DNA from: Roseicyclus mahoneyensis
GTDB taxonomy: Bacteria > Pseudomonadota > Alphaproteobacteria > Rhodobacterales > Rhodobacteraceae
Assembly: GCF_003148775.1 (NCBI RefSeq)
Contig: NZ_QGGW01000001.1
Span: 62,001-126,000 of the forward strand
Direction of reading: 5' to 3'
DNA length: 64,000 nucleotides
The notes under the pieces were generated by a model. It was not told the DNA's origin. It ran no database searches and worked only from the letters and a program-made list of their open reading frames with translations. Made by a program: the position numbers and the translations under genes. Positions 52,797-62,244 of the stretch are shown here, one piece after another (position 1 is the stretch's first letter; each line of letters opens with the position of its first letter).

Positions 52797-55397
52797 TCAC
52801 GCGCCCCGGATGCGGCCCACCATTTCGGACAGATCGCGGCTCAGGCCTTCGGTGGCCGCGATCCGGTCAAGCTCGGCACGAATCATGTCTTGCCGGTCGG
52901 CGTCATACCGCGCCCAAGTCTCATAGGCCGTAGACATCCGCGCTGCCGTCTGCGGGTTCTTGGCATCCAACCGGATCAGCCAGTCGGCCAGAAAGGCGTA
53001 GCCCGCGCCCGAGGGGTCGTGGAACCCCGCGGGGTTGCCGGCCGTCAATCCGCCGATCACCGACCGGAAGCGGTTGGGATTGGTCCAGTCGAACAGCGGA
53101 TGGTCCGTCAGCGCCCGCGCGGTCGCAACCGCCCGGTCCGGCGCGGCATGGGTGATTTGCGCCATGAACCACTTGTCCATCACCAGCCGGTCATCTTTCC
53201 AGCGGTCGTGAAAGCGTTGGGCGACGTCGGTGTCGCCCGCCTCGAGCAGCGCGGTGAAGGCGGCGATCTCGTCGGTCATGTTGGTGGCGGCGTCGTAATG
53301 CGCCCGGGCGCGGTCCGGTCCCTCGATGCGCGTCAGCAGCGCCAGCGCCGCGTTGCGCAAGGCACGGTCTGCGGCCTGGGCCGCGTCGGGGCTGTAATCC
53401 GGCCCGGGGTCCTTCGCATCGTAGAGAGCGGCAAGGGGTCCGTGCAGCGCGGACGCCATCGCGGACTGGAACGCCTTGCGGGTGGCGTGGATCGCGGTCG
53501 GGTCGGGCACGAGGCCGCCGTCATGGGCGGCCTGCGCCAAGTCATCTTCGGAGGGCAGTGCAAGGCAAAGCGCGCGGAAGGCGGCGTCGAGACGTTCGTC
53601 GGCGAGCAGCCGGCCAAGCGCGTCGAACAGCGCCGGATCGCGCGCGCCCCCCGTCAGCATCCCCATCAGCGTCTCGCGCATAAGGCTGCGCCCGGCCTCC
53701 CATCGGTTGAAGGGGTCGGGGTCATGGGCCAGCAGCACCAGCCGGTCCGCCCGCGTGAGGGCTGCGTCGAGGATTACGGGCGCGGAAAAGCCACGCAGAA
53801 GCGAGGGGATGACGCGGTCGGGCAATGCGATGCCCGCCTGCGCCGCCATCTTGGCAAGGTCGAAATCCAGAACCGTTTCGCGGCTGTCGAGGATCACATG
53901 CGTCTCGGGCAACAGCTCGGTGCCATCGGCCGCAAGGAGGCCCATGGCGATGGGGATCACAACCGGTTCCTTGAGCGGTTGGTCGGGTGTCGGCGGCACC
54001 ACTTGCGCAAGCCGCAGATGCAGCCGGTCGCCGGCTACCTGCCATTCGGCCGTCAGGCGCGGGGTGCCCGCCTGCGTATACCAGCGCTTGAACTGCGACA
54101 GATCGCGGCCCGTCACGTCTTGGAACACCGCCAGCCAATCCTCGATGGTGCAGGCCTGCCCGTCGTGGCGGCGGAAGTATTCGTCGAGCGCCGCGCGGTA
54201 TTCTTGCGCACCGACGATGCGTTTGAGCATCCCGATGACTTCCGCGCCCTTCTCGTAGACGGTCGCGGTGTAGAAATTGTTGATTTCCACATAGCTGTCG
54301 GGCCGCACGTTATGGGCCAGCGGGCCGGCATCCTCGCGGAACTGGCGGGCGCGCAGTTGCAGCACATCCTCGATCCGTTGGACCGCCGCGCTGCGGGTGT
54401 CGGCGCTGAACTGCTGGTCGCGGAAAACCGTCAGCCCTTCTTTGAGGCAGAGCTGGAACCAGTCGCGGCAGGTGATGCGGTTACCGGTCCAGTTGTGGAA
54501 ATACTCATGCGCGACAATGCTTTCGATGAAATCGTAATCGCGGTCGGTGGCGGTTTCGGGCGAGGCGAGAACGTATTTTGAGTTGAAGATGTTCAACCCC
54601 TTGTTCTCCATCGCGCCCATGTTGAAATCGTCGACGGCCACGATGTTGAACACGTCGAGATCGTATTCGCGGCCGTACACCTCCTCGTCCCAGCGCATGG
54701 AGCGTTTGAGGGCGTCCATCGCATAGGCGCATTTGCCCTCGTCTCCGGGGCGGACCCAGATGTTGAGATCGACCGCGCGGCCCGACATCGTGGTGAAGGC
54801 GTCTCTGTGCGCCACCAGATCGCCCGCGACCAGCGCAAACAGATAGGCAGGCTTGGGCCAAGGGTCGTGCCATTCGGCCCAGCCGGGGCCAGACGCGCCC
54901 GGATTGCCGTTCGACAAGAGCACGGACGCGTCGCCTTCGATCCTCACGGTGAAGGGGGCCATGACGTCGGGGCGGTCGGGGTAGAAGGTGATCTTGCGGA
55001 ACCCCTCGGCTTCGCATTGAGTGCAATACATGCCGCCCGACATGTACAGCCCCTCGAGCGCGGTATTGCCCGCCGGATCGATCTCGACCTCGGCCTCCCA
55101 CAAGAAGCTTTGGGCGGGCAGACGTTCTGCGGGCACGGTCAGCCCTTCGGGTGTCAACAGGTAGTCGAGCGCGGTCAGCGCCACCCCGTCGATCGCGCAG
55201 GAGATCAGGCGCAAGCCCTCGCCATCCAGCCGCAGATTACCGTTTTCCAACCCCGCCGGATTGGCGCGGAACCGGATGCGTGAGAGAACGCGCGTCGCCC
55301 CCGGCGACAGGCGAAAGGTCAGCGCGACCGTCTCGACCAGATGCGAAGGCGGGCGGTAGTCGGCCAGGTGGATGGGCTGCGGGGCGGCGTCTTTCAT
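52797..55397 (-). CDS. pepN: Aminopeptidase N
   Basis: The product has 866 residues, the usual length of M1 aminopeptidases of the PepN type. It carries the exopeptidase motif GAMEN (about residue 262), the zinc site HEYFHNW (about 296-302) and the distal Glu in KEGLTVFRDQQF. The C-terminal half is helical as in E. coli PepN. It removes N-terminal residues from peptides in the cytoplasm. No signal peptide is visible. Confidence 0.96.
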   Translation of the reverse strand: MKDAAPQPIHLADYRPPSHLVETVALTFRLSPGATRVLSRIRFRANPAGLENGNLRLDGEGLRLISCAIDGVALTALDYLLTPEGLTVPAERLPAQSFLWEAEVEIDPAGNTALEGLYMSGGMYCTQCEAEGFRKITFYPDRPDVMAPFTVRIEGDASVLLSNGNPGASGPGWAEWHDPWPKPAYLFALVAGDLVAHRDAFTTMSGRAVDLNIWVRPGDEGKCAYAMDALKRSMRWDEEVYGREYDLDVFNIVAVDDFNMGAMENKGLNIFNSKYVLASPETATDRDYDFIESIVAHEYFHNWTGNRITCRDWFQLCLKEGLTVFRDQQFSADTRSAAVQRIEDVLQLRARQFREDAGPLAHNVRPDSYVEINNFYTATVYEKGAEVIGMLKRIVGAQEYRAALDEYFRRHDGQACTIEDWLAVFQDVTGRDLSQFKRWYTQAGTPRLTAEWQVAGDRLHLRLAQVVPPTPDQPLKEPVVIPIAMGLLAADGTELLPETHVILDSRETVLDFDLAKMAAQAGIALPDRVIPSLLRGFSAPVILDAALTRADRLVLLAHDPDPFNRWEAGRSLMRETLMGMLTGGARDPALFDALGRLLADERLDAAFRALCLALPSEDDLAQAAHDGGLVPDPTAIHATRKAFQSAMASALHGPLAALYDAKDPGPDYSPDAAQAADRALRNAALALLTRIEGPDRARAHYDAATNMTDEIAAFTALLEAGDTDVAQRFHDRWKDDRLVMDKWFMAQITHAAPDRAVATARALTDHPLFDWTNPNRFRSVIGGLTAGNPAGFHDPSGAGYAFLADWLIRLDAKNPQTAARMSTAYETWARYDADRQDMIRAELDRIAATEGLSRDLSEMVGRIRGA

Positions 55398-55596
55398 CGT
55401 CTCTCCTCTGGCGCCTCTGGCAGGCGGCGGCTCGGCACGAGGCTAGGCCGGGTGGAGGCCCGGAGCAAGGCGCGGCAAGGGCCGCGACGGGATCAATTCC
55501 TTGTTTCCTTGGAGAACGGTCATAAGTCAAAGACCACGTCGCACGGGCAATCGGCCTGTGTCGCGTCATCGACACCCAAGGCGAAAGGAGACAGCC

Positions 55597-55776
55597 ATGT
55601 CCGCCCCAAGCACCAATGTCGAGAAACAGGAACGCCGCCACAAGCCGGTTCTGATGGTCCTGCGCGGTCTGATCATTCTGGCTGCCGTGATCCTTGTGGG
55701 CTTCATTGCCCTGCAGGTCATCGGCAGCGGCACCACGCCCGAGGCCGGGCTGGTCGTACCCACGGTCGCAGATTGA
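55597..55776 (+). CDS. Small single-pass membrane protein
   Basis: The product has 59 residues with a charged N-terminus (SAPSTNVEKQERRHKPV), one membrane segment (MVLRGLIILAAVILVGFIAL) and a short exposed tail. The ATG at 55597 has a strong AAAGGAG site. It lies 57 bp before the photolyase gene and could be in its operon. No homologue family is recognised. Confidence 0.7.
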   Translation: MSAPSTNVEKQERRHKPVLMVLRGLIILAAVILVGFIALQVIGSGTTPEAGLVVPTVAD

Positions 55777-55833
55777 CGGTGGGCGATGCGGCGGGGCTTT
55801 GACAGGGGCTCCGCGCCTGCTATCTGACCCGCC

Positions 55834-57375
55834 ATGGGTTCAGATGTTCTTGTTTGGTTCAAGCGCGATCTCCGGGTGCAGGACAATCCCGTCCTGGCCG
55901 AGGCAGCCGCACGCGGCGGGCGCATCTTGCCGCTTTTCATCGTTGAACCAGAGGCTTGGGCGCAACACGACGCCTCGGCGCGGCACTGGCGTTTCGTGGC
56001 CGAAAGCCTGAGGGGGTTGCGCGACGATCTTGGGCTGCTTGGCGCGCCCCTGATCGTGCGGGTGGGGCCCGCGGCCGATGTTCTGGCGGACCTTCTTGTG
56101 CAAACCAAGATCACCGAGGTCCTGAGTTGCGAGGAAACCGGCAATCTCTGGAGCTATGCCCGCGACCGTGCTGTCGCCGCGCGTCTTTCGGCCTTGGGCG
56201 TGGGCTGGTCCGAGCGGCCGCAGGCGGGTGTCGTACGGCGGCTCAAGGGGCGCGATGGTTGGGCCGCGCGGCGCGACGGCGCGATGCGCGCCGCCATGCT
56301 CGCGCCGCCAGAGGGGTTGACCGGGTTCGCCCTCGACCCCGGTCCGATCCCCGATGCGCGCGATCTGGGCTTGCCCTTCGATCCCTGTCCGGGGCGGCAA
56401 AAGGGCGGCCGCGTCCTGGCCGAGGCGACGCTCGCCTCTTTTCTGGAGCTGCGCGGCCAGACCTACCGGCGCGCCATGTCCTCGCCGCTGGAGGGGGCCG
56501 ATGCCTGTTCACGCTTGAGCCCCCATCTGGCCTGGGGCACGATCAGCGGGCGGGAGGCGGCTCAGGCGGCTGCAATGCGCAAGCGGCAGGCCAAGGGCAC
56601 GCGCGAAGGTTGGTCGGGTGCCATGACCAGTTTCGAGGCGCGGCTCGCGTGGCGCGACCATTTCATGCAAAAGCTGGAGGATGAACCGGCGCTGGAACGG
56701 CGCTGCCTGCATTCCGCCTATGAGGGGCTGCGGCCGATGGTGCCCGATGCCCTGCGCCTTTCCGCATGGGAAAAGGGCGAAACGGGCGTGCCCTTCGTCG
56801 ATGCCTGCATGCGGTCGCTGATCGCCACCGGCTGGCTCAATTTCCGCATGCGCGCGATGCTGGTCTCCTTTGCGAGCTACCATCTGTGGCTCGACTGGCG
56901 CGCGACCGGCCCGCATCTGGCGCGGCTCTTCACCGATTACGAGCCCGGCATCCATTGGCCGCAGATGCAGATGCAATCTGGCACGACCGGCATGAACACG
57001 GTGCGCATCTACAACCCGGTCAAGCAGGGGCACGATCAGGACCCGACGGGCGCCTTTACCCGGACATGGTGCCCCGAATTGCGCGAGGTGCCCGATGCGC
57101 TCTTGCAGACACCTTGGGCGTGGGAGGATGCCGCGCGTCTTTTGGGCATGCGCTACCCCGCGCCAGTCGTCGATGTGACCGAGGCCGCCCGCGCGGCGCG
57201 CGATGCGGTCTGGGCAGTGCGGCGCGGTGATGCCTTCCGCGCCGAGGCGGCGCGGGTCGTCCACAAGCATGCCAGCCGGAAGGATGGCGGCGCGGGGCGG
57301 CATTTCGTCAATGACCGCGCCCCGCGCAAGCGCAAGCCGCAGGTGGCCGATGCGCAATTGCACCTCGATCTATAG
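55834..57375 (+). CDS. Cryptochrome/photolyase family protein
   Basis: The product has 513 residues. The N-terminal domain (VLVWFKRDLRVQDNPVLAEA) is the photolyase alpha/beta antenna domain, and the C-terminal half holds the FAD-binding signature FVDACMRSLIATGWLNFRMRAML and HWPQMQMQSGTTGMNTVRIYNP. It belongs to the subclass sometimes annotated as FAD-binding protein rather than classical PhrB. DNA repair or light signalling cannot be separated from sequence alone. The associated DUF2256 gene 58 bp downstream is typical for this subclass. Confidence 0.9.
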   Translation: MGSDVLVWFKRDLRVQDNPVLAEAAARGGRILPLFIVEPEAWAQHDASARHWRFVAESLRGLRDDLGLLGAPLIVRVGPAADVLADLLVQTKITEVLSCEETGNLWSYARDRAVAARLSALGVGWSERPQAGVVRRLKGRDGWAARRDGAMRAAMLAPPEGLTGFALDPGPIPDARDLGLPFDPCPGRQKGGRVLAEATLASFLELRGQTYRRAMSSPLEGADACSRLSPHLAWGTISGREAAQAAAMRKRQAKGTREGWSGAMTSFEARLAWRDHFMQKLEDEPALERRCLHSAYEGLRPMVPDALRLSAWEKGETGVPFVDACMRSLIATGWLNFRMRAMLVSFASYHLWLDWRATGPHLARLFTDYEPGIHWPQMQMQSGTTGMNTVRIYNPVKQGHDQDPTGAFTRTWCPELREVPDALLQTPWAWEDAARLLGMRYPAPVVDVTEAARAARDAVWAVRRGDAFRAEAARVVHKHASRKDGGAGRHFVNDRAPRKRKPQVADAQLHLDL

Positions 57376-57433
57376 CTGCTGGGCAGGTTCCGGGCGCTCT
57401 GGCCTTGCAGGGTCTCAGGGCTAGCTCCCGCCC

Positions 57434-57604
57434 ATGGCCCGCATGCGCAAGAAATCCGACCTGCCGCAAAAGACCTGCGTCACCTGCGGGCGACCCTTTA
57501 CGTGGCGCAAGAAGTGGGAAAAGGTCTGGGACGAAGTGCGTTATTGCTCGGACAGGTGCAGGAACGCGCGCCCAGCGGATAAATCCGCCAAGAGACCGGG
57601 ATGA
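57434..57604 (+). CDS. DUF2256 zinc-finger microprotein
   Basis: The product has 56 residues: [20 protein letters not shown], then [20 protein letters not shown] and [16 protein letters not shown]. CxxC and CxxxC pairs form a probable zinc finger. DUF2256 genes are characteristically found next to cryptochrome/photolyase genes, as here. Its stop overlaps the next frame (ATGATC), suggesting coupling. The role is unknown; nucleic-acid binding is plausible (inference). Confidence 0.88.
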   Translation: MARMRKKSDLPQKTCVTCGRPFTWRKKWEKVWDEVRYCSDRCRNARPADKSAKRPG

Positions 57605-57633
57605 TCCCCGGCACAGGTCCATCGGGGCAGCAC

Positions 57634-58527
57634 ATGACCGCCAGCACGATCTATGCCTACCTGCCCGAGGATTTCGGCGGTAGCCTGCCCTCCGATCCCA
57701 TCGCCGCGGCGCAGACGGTAGCGGGTCTGCCGCTGACGCTGGCACGGTCCGCTGTGCCGGTTCAGGTGCTGCTGGACGGCGACAGGCTTGCTGCCCCCGT
57801 CACGATGGGCGGGCAGGCCTTTGCGACGGGCGATCTGGCACAGCGGATCTGGACACTTGCCGATGTCGCCAAGGGCATCCGGCTGACCGGCTATGTGCTG
57901 CGCACCAGTCAACCGCCCGGACCAACCCAGCAGGTGATCGGCGCGGCGCTACCGCTCAAGCCCGGCCAGCGCTATCAGCTTTCGCTGTCGCATGGCGGCG
58001 GACGGGACACTCCGGGCTTTGCCGGTGGGTTAGCGGCGGGAACCCGCATCCTGACCGAAGTCGGCAAGCGCCCGATCGAGGATATCGCCGTCGGCGACAA
58101 GGTCTGGACCGATGGCCATGGTTTTCAGCCGGTCGTCTGGCATGGGGTGCACAGCGTTCTGGCGCGCGGGCAGGCCGCGCCGGTGCGCCTGCGCCGCGGG
58201 TTCATGGGCCTGGGCGACGATCTTCTGATCGCCGGAACCCAATGCGTGCGGCTGGATCGCCCCGAGGGACCGGTGCTGGTGCCGGCAGCGGCCTTTGTTG
58301 CGGCAGGGCAGGCCACGCGCGACTTCGGGGCCAGCATCACATGGCATCAATTGCTCTTGAGAGATCATGCGGTGATCTTTGCGCAGGCGCTGGCTTGCGA
58401 GAGTTTCTGGCCGCGCGAAAGCCTCGCCCTCGGCCCGCCCGCCGACTGGCCTGCGGGTATTGCCCTGCCAGACAGCCCCGCCCATCCCCGCCTGACCGAG
58501 GCCGAGGCTGTCCGCCTGATCGGCTGA
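57634..58527 (+). CDS. Hint-domain (Hedgehog/intein-like) protein lacking the usual Cys nucleophile
   Basis: The product has 297 residues. Residues about 128-260 match the Rhodobacterales Hint_2 domain: [53 protein letters not shown] and [16 protein letters not shown]. In active Hint domains a Cys or Ser stands four residues before the GT pair; here that residue is Gly132, so autocleavage is doubtful. The N-terminal 127 residues are not recognised. An in-frame ATG at 57601 overlaps the DUF2256 stop and is an alternative start. Confidence 0.8.
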   Translation: MTASTIYAYLPEDFGGSLPSDPIAAAQTVAGLPLTLARSAVPVQVLLDGDRLAAPVTMGGQAFATGDLAQRIWTLADVAKGIRLTGYVLRTSQPPGPTQQVIGAALPLKPGQRYQLSLSHGGGRDTPGFAGGLAAGTRILTEVGKRPIEDIAVGDKVWTDGHGFQPVVWHGVHSVLARGQAAPVRLRRGFMGLGDDLLIAGTQCVRLDRPEGPVLVPAAAFVAAGQATRDFGASITWHQLLLRDHAVIFAQALACESFWPRESLALGPPADWPAGIALPDSPAHPRLTEAEAVRLIG

Positions 58528-58655
58528 TGCCCGGTTTGTCGTACAAACCACGTTGCGGCCTGTTGCCGATCGGAAACTTTTTCCGTAATCCGCTGCGCGA
58601 GGCTCCGGTATGCTGCGGGATACCGGTGGAATGGCTGCATCGAGAGGTGATCGAC

Positions 58656-60800
58656 ATGACGACATATGTGGCGCGCGCAAGCCTGCAGGTGGCGGCGGAG
58701 CTGGCGCAATTCCTGGAAGACCGGGCCCTGGCGGGCACCGGCGTCGATGTGGGGCGGTTCTGGGACGGGTTCTCGGACATGCTGCACGCCTTCGCGCCGA
58801 AAAACCGCGCACTTCTGGACAAGCGGCAGGATCTGCAGGCGAAAATCGACGCTTGGCATATCGCGCGGCGCGGCCAGCCCCATGACGCGGACGGCTATGA
58901 GGCCTATCTTCGCGAGATCGGCTATCTCCTGCCCGAGGGCGAAGAGTTTTCCATCGACACGACCCGCATCGACCCCGAGATCGCCAGTGTCGCGGGCCCG
59001 CAGCTGGTGGTGCCGATCACCAATGCACGCTTTGCGCTGAATGCGGCGAACGCGCGCTGGGGCAGTCTTTACGATGCCTTCTATGGCACCGATGCGATGG
59101 GCAGCGCGCCCCGATCCGGCGGCTATGATCGGGGTCGCGGTGCACGGGTCGTGGCGCGGGCGCGGGTCTTTCTCGACAGTGCCTTTCCGGTCGAGGGCCA
59201 CAGCCACGCGGATGCGCGGCGCTACCATATCGACCGCGGTCAGCTGCTGATCGACGACAAACCTCTGGAAAACCCGGCCAAATTCGCGGGCTACCGGGGC
59301 CATCCCAAGGCGCCGAGCCATGTGCTTCTGGTCAACAACGGGCTGCATGTGGAACTGGTCTTCGACCGCACCCATCCGATCGGCTCGCGCGATCAGGCGG
59401 GACTGGCCGATGTGCGGATGGAGGCCGCGATCAGCGCGATCATGGATTGCGAGGATTCGGTGGCCTGCGTCGACGCCGAGGACAAGGTGCAAGCCTATGG
59501 CAACTGGCTTGGGCTGATGCGGGGCGATCTGACCGAGACGTTCGAGAAGGGCGGGCGGCAGATGACGCGGGCGCTGGAGCCCGACCTCGATTATCTCGCG
59601 CCCGACGGCACGCCGATGCAGGTCAAGGCGCGCGCCCTGATGCTGGTGCGCAACGTGGGCCACCTTATGACCAACCCCTCGATCTTGCTCGATGATGGCG
59701 CCGAGGTCCACGAGGGGCTGATGGATGCCATGGTCACGGTTCTGATCGCCATGCATGACCTGAAAAAGGATAGCGGGTTGCGCAACAGCCATGCGGGATC
59801 GGTCTATGTGGTCAAGCCCAAGATGCACGGGCCCGAGGAAGTGGCCTTCGCTGACGCGACTTTCACCGAGGTGGAGCGCATTCTGGGGCTCGAACGCTAC
59901 ACGGTAAAACTCGGCGTGATGGACGAGGAGCGGCGCACCTCGGTCAACCTCAAGGAATGCATCCGGGCGGCCAAACACCGGATGGCCTTCATCAACACCG
60001 GGTTTCTGGACCGCACCGGCGACGAGATCCACACCTCGATGGAGGCGGGGCCGTTTTCGCGCAAGGATTTCATCAAGCGCAAAAGCTGGATCGCCGCTTA
60101 CGAGAACCAGAATGTCGACATCGGGCTGGAATGTGGCCTGATGGGCCGGGCGCAGATCGGCAAGGGCATGTGGGCCAAGCCCGATGCCATGGCCGAGATG
60201 CTGGAGGTCAAGATCGAACACCCGCGCGCAGGGGCCAATTGCGCCTGGGTGCCGTCGCCCACTGCCGCGACGCTGCACAGCTTGCACTACCATCAGGTCG
60301 ATGTGGCGGCAGTACAGGCCAAGCTCGCCAAGGGTGGGCGGCGGGCCTATGTCAATGCGCTGCTGGACATTCCGTTGGCCGCCTACCAGCGCTGGTCCGA
60401 GGCTCAGGTGACGCGCGAGGTGGAAAACAATGCCCAGGGCATCCTGGGCTATGTGGTGCGCTGGATCGATGGCGGCGTGGGCTGTTCCAAGGTCCCCGAC
60501 ATCAACGACGTTGCCTTGATGGAGGACCGCGCGACCTGCCGCATCTCGGCGCAGCACATCGCCAACTGGCTGCATCACGGTGTCGTGTCCGAGGCGCAGG
60601 TGATGGAGATCCTGCGCCGCATGGCCGGTGTGGTGGACCGACAGAACGCGGGCGACCCCAGCTACACTCCGATGGCGCCGGGCTTCAACGGCATCGCCTT
60701 TGCTGCCGCATGTGATCTGGTCTTCAAGGGGCGCGAGCAGCCCTCGGGCTATACCGAGCCGGTTCTGCATGCCCGGCGGCTGGAGTTGAAGGCGGCCTGA
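58656..60800 (+). CDS. glcB: Malate synthase G
   Basis: The product has 714 residues, the G-type length. It shows [59 protein letters not shown] and [21 protein letters not shown], all typical of GlcB with active-site Arg, Glu and Asp residues. It condenses glyoxylate and acetyl-CoA to malate. It starts at ATG 58656 after GAGAGG. The following gene encodes GlcG, which supports a glycolate/glyoxylate role. Confidence 0.96.
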   Translation: MTTYVARASLQVAAELAQFLEDRALAGTGVDVGRFWDGFSDMLHAFAPKNRALLDKRQDLQAKIDAWHIARRGQPHDADGYEAYLREIGYLLPEGEEFSIDTTRIDPEIASVAGPQLVVPITNARFALNAANARWGSLYDAFYGTDAMGSAPRSGGYDRGRGARVVARARVFLDSAFPVEGHSHADARRYHIDRGQLLIDDKPLENPAKFAGYRGHPKAPSHVLLVNNGLHVELVFDRTHPIGSRDQAGLADVRMEAAISAIMDCEDSVACVDAEDKVQAYGNWLGLMRGDLTETFEKGGRQMTRALEPDLDYLAPDGTPMQVKARALMLVRNVGHLMTNPSILLDDGAEVHEGLMDAMVTVLIAMHDLKKDSGLRNSHAGSVYVVKPKMHGPEEVAFADATFTEVERILGLERYTVKLGVMDEERRTSVNLKECIRAAKHRMAFINTGFLDRTGDEIHTSMEAGPFSRKDFIKRKSWIAAYENQNVDIGLECGLMGRAQIGKGMWAKPDAMAEMLEVKIEHPRAGANCAWVPSPTAATLHSLHYHQVDVAAVQAKLAKGGRRAYVNALLDIPLAAYQRWSEAQVTREVENNAQGILGYVVRWIDGGVGCSKVPDINDVALMEDRATCRISAQHIANWLHHGVVSEAQVMEILRRMAGVVDRQNAGDPSYTPMAPGFNGIAFAAACDLVFKGREQPSGYTEPVLHARRLELKAA

Positions 60801-60803
60801 GGA

Positions 60804-60852
60804 CCGGGGGCGCTGCCCCCGGACCCCCGGGATATTTGGAAAACAGAGAAGG
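60804..60852 (+). repeat. GC-rich hairpin plus ATATTT..GAAA-type motif, copy 4
   Basis: An 8-bp perfect hairpin CCGGGGGC (60804-60811) / GCCCCCGG (60815-60822) with a 3-nt loop directly follows the malate synthase stop. It is followed by CCCCCGG and the motif GGGATATTTGGAAAACAGAG plus AAGG (60829-60852). The hairpin could end transcription. The motif matches sites at 25495, 45820 and 52740. Confidence 0.6.
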
Positions 60853-60895
60853 TGGCGCGCGGGGACGTGGCGCGCCGGCCCGAAGGGAGGACGCG

Positions 60896-61315
60896 ATGAT
60901 CACACTGGATGAGGCGCGCGCGATGATCGCGGTGGCGCGGGCCAAGGGGCGTGAGATGGGGCTGAACCCGTTGTCGGTTGTTGTGCTGGATGCGGGCGGC
61001 CATCCGCTTGCCTTCGAGCGCGAGGATGGGGCCAGCCCGGGCCGGTTCGAGATCGCGCGGGGAAAGGCCTATGGGGCGGTGATGCTCGGCATGCCCGGCA
61101 GCGTCCAGAAGGCGCGTGCGGAAGAACAGCCGTTCTTCATGGGCGCGGTGAATGGCGCCTTCGGCGGCCGGCTGGTGCCGGTGCCCGGCGGGGTGTTGGT
61201 GTTGCAAGACGGGGTCGTGGTGGGCGCTGTGGGCGTAACCGGCGACACGTCGGACAAGGATGCAGCCGTGGCTGTTGCCGGGATCGAGGCGGCGGGGTTC
61301 GAGGCGCGGGCGTGA
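60896..61315 (+). CDS. GlcG/HbpS-family heme-binding-like protein
   Basis: The product has 139 residues of the GlcG/HbpS fold. Visible elements are AREMGLNPLSVVVLDAGGH-like sequence early on and PGGVLVLQDGVVVGAVGVTGDTSDKDAAVA at the C-terminus. The family includes E. coli GlcG, encoded with glcB, and heme- or cobalamin-linked proteins. It follows malate synthase and overlaps the next RidA gene by 4 bp. The precise activity is unknown. Confidence 0.88.
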   Translation: MITLDEARAMIAVARAKGREMGLNPLSVVVLDAGGHPLAFEREDGASPGRFEIARGKAYGAVMLGMPGSVQKARAEEQPFFMGAVNGAFGGRLVPVPGGVLVLQDGVVVGAVGVTGDTSDKDAAVAVAGIEAAGFEARA

Positions 61316-61710
61316 CGCGGCGGTTGATCTCCTCCGGCTCGCCCTTCGAGGCCGAGATCGGCTATTCGCGCGCGGTGGTGGAGGATGGCTGGGTCTTTGT
61401 CGCGGGCACGACCGGGTTCGACTATGCCACGATGGAGATCGCCGAGGATCCGGCAGCACAGGCCGAGCAGAGTTTTGCCAACATCGATGCAGCCCTGCAG
61501 GAGGCTGGCGCCACGATGGCAGATGTGGTGCGGGTGCGCTACATCTTGCCCGACGCGGGGATGTGGCCAGCGTGCTGGCCGGTGACGCGCAAATGGCTGG
61601 GCGCGGTGAGGCCCGCGGCCACGATGATCGTGGCGGGTCTTCAGGACCCGCGGATGAAGATCGAGATCGAGGCGACGGCGCGTCTGTCCCAATCGGAGGG
61701 TAAAGGGTGA
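61312..61710 (+). CDS. RidA-family protein, copy 1
   Basis: The product has 132 residues of the YjgF/RidA fold with AVVEDGWVFVAGTTGFD and the C-terminal IEIEATARL. RidA removes reactive enamine/imine intermediates; some paralogues have other roles. The Arg expected in the active site appears in VRVRYILPDAG. The gene begins with GTG overlapping the previous stop (GTGA) and overlaps the next RidA gene the same way. Confidence 0.88.
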   Translation: MTRRLISSGSPFEAEIGYSRAVVEDGWVFVAGTTGFDYATMEIAEDPAAQAEQSFANIDAALQEAGATMADVVRVRYILPDAGMWPACWPVTRKWLGAVRPAATMIVAGLQDPRMKIEIEATARLSQSEGKG

Positions 61711-62096
61711 GGGTTCTGTCCACCGATGCGGCACCGCCTCCGTTTTCGGCCTATGCCCAAGGCGTCGAGATCGGCGCGGGCGCACGCCAGATCACGGTGG
61801 CCGGTCAGGTTGGCATGACGCCCGAGGGCGTGCTGGTGGTGGATGCGCGCGGCCAGCATCGGCAAGCCTGGGCCAATGTCGCGGCGATCCTTGCGGCGGG
61901 CGGCATGACCGTGTCGGACATCACCGAGATCATCGGTATCGTCACTGGGTCTGAAGGTGTCGCGCTGTTCCGCGAGGAACGGGAGCGCGCGCTGGGCCCG
62001 CATCTGGCGGCGGCGACCTTGATCGTGGCGGGGCTGGCGCATCCGGACTGGCAGGTCGAGATCATGGTGCGCGCGGCGCGGGCGGTGGACGGCTGA
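61707..62096 (+). CDS. RidA-family protein, copy 2
   Basis: The product has 129 residues, RidA-like, with APPPFSAYAQGVEIGAGARQ, ITVAGQVGMTPEG and WQVEIMVRAAR. It differs strongly from the preceding paralogue, and the usual active-site Arg region reads ITEIIGIVTGSEG, where Arg is missing, so it may not be a typical deaminase. The pair is co-translated (GTGA overlap) with GlcG, suggesting one function. Confidence 0.85.
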   Translation: MRVLSTDAAPPPFSAYAQGVEIGAGARQITVAGQVGMTPEGVLVVDARGQHRQAWANVAAILAAGGMTVSDITEIIGIVTGSEGVALFREERERALGPHLAAATLIVAGLAHPDWQVEIMVRAARAVDG

Positions 62097-62244
62097 CCCG
62101 CGGCGCGCACGGCCTGCATCCTGGGGGTGAAGGCTGCCCAATCCTTGGGCATCTGCATCAACGCAGGGCGTCCGTGCCCAGCCATGGTCTTTTCGTCGGC
62201 CCGAAACGGCGCTACATCTTGGGCAGTCCTACAGGGGAAGACAC

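Noticed and set aside
52764-54581. A 605-codon plus-strand frame opposite pepN
   Set aside because: It is a shadow of pepN; no start site or protein family supports it.
58365-60770. An 801-codon minus-strand frame opposite malate synthase G
   Set aside because: It is the antisense of a highly conserved enzyme gene in GC-rich DNA, where long antisense frames are common.
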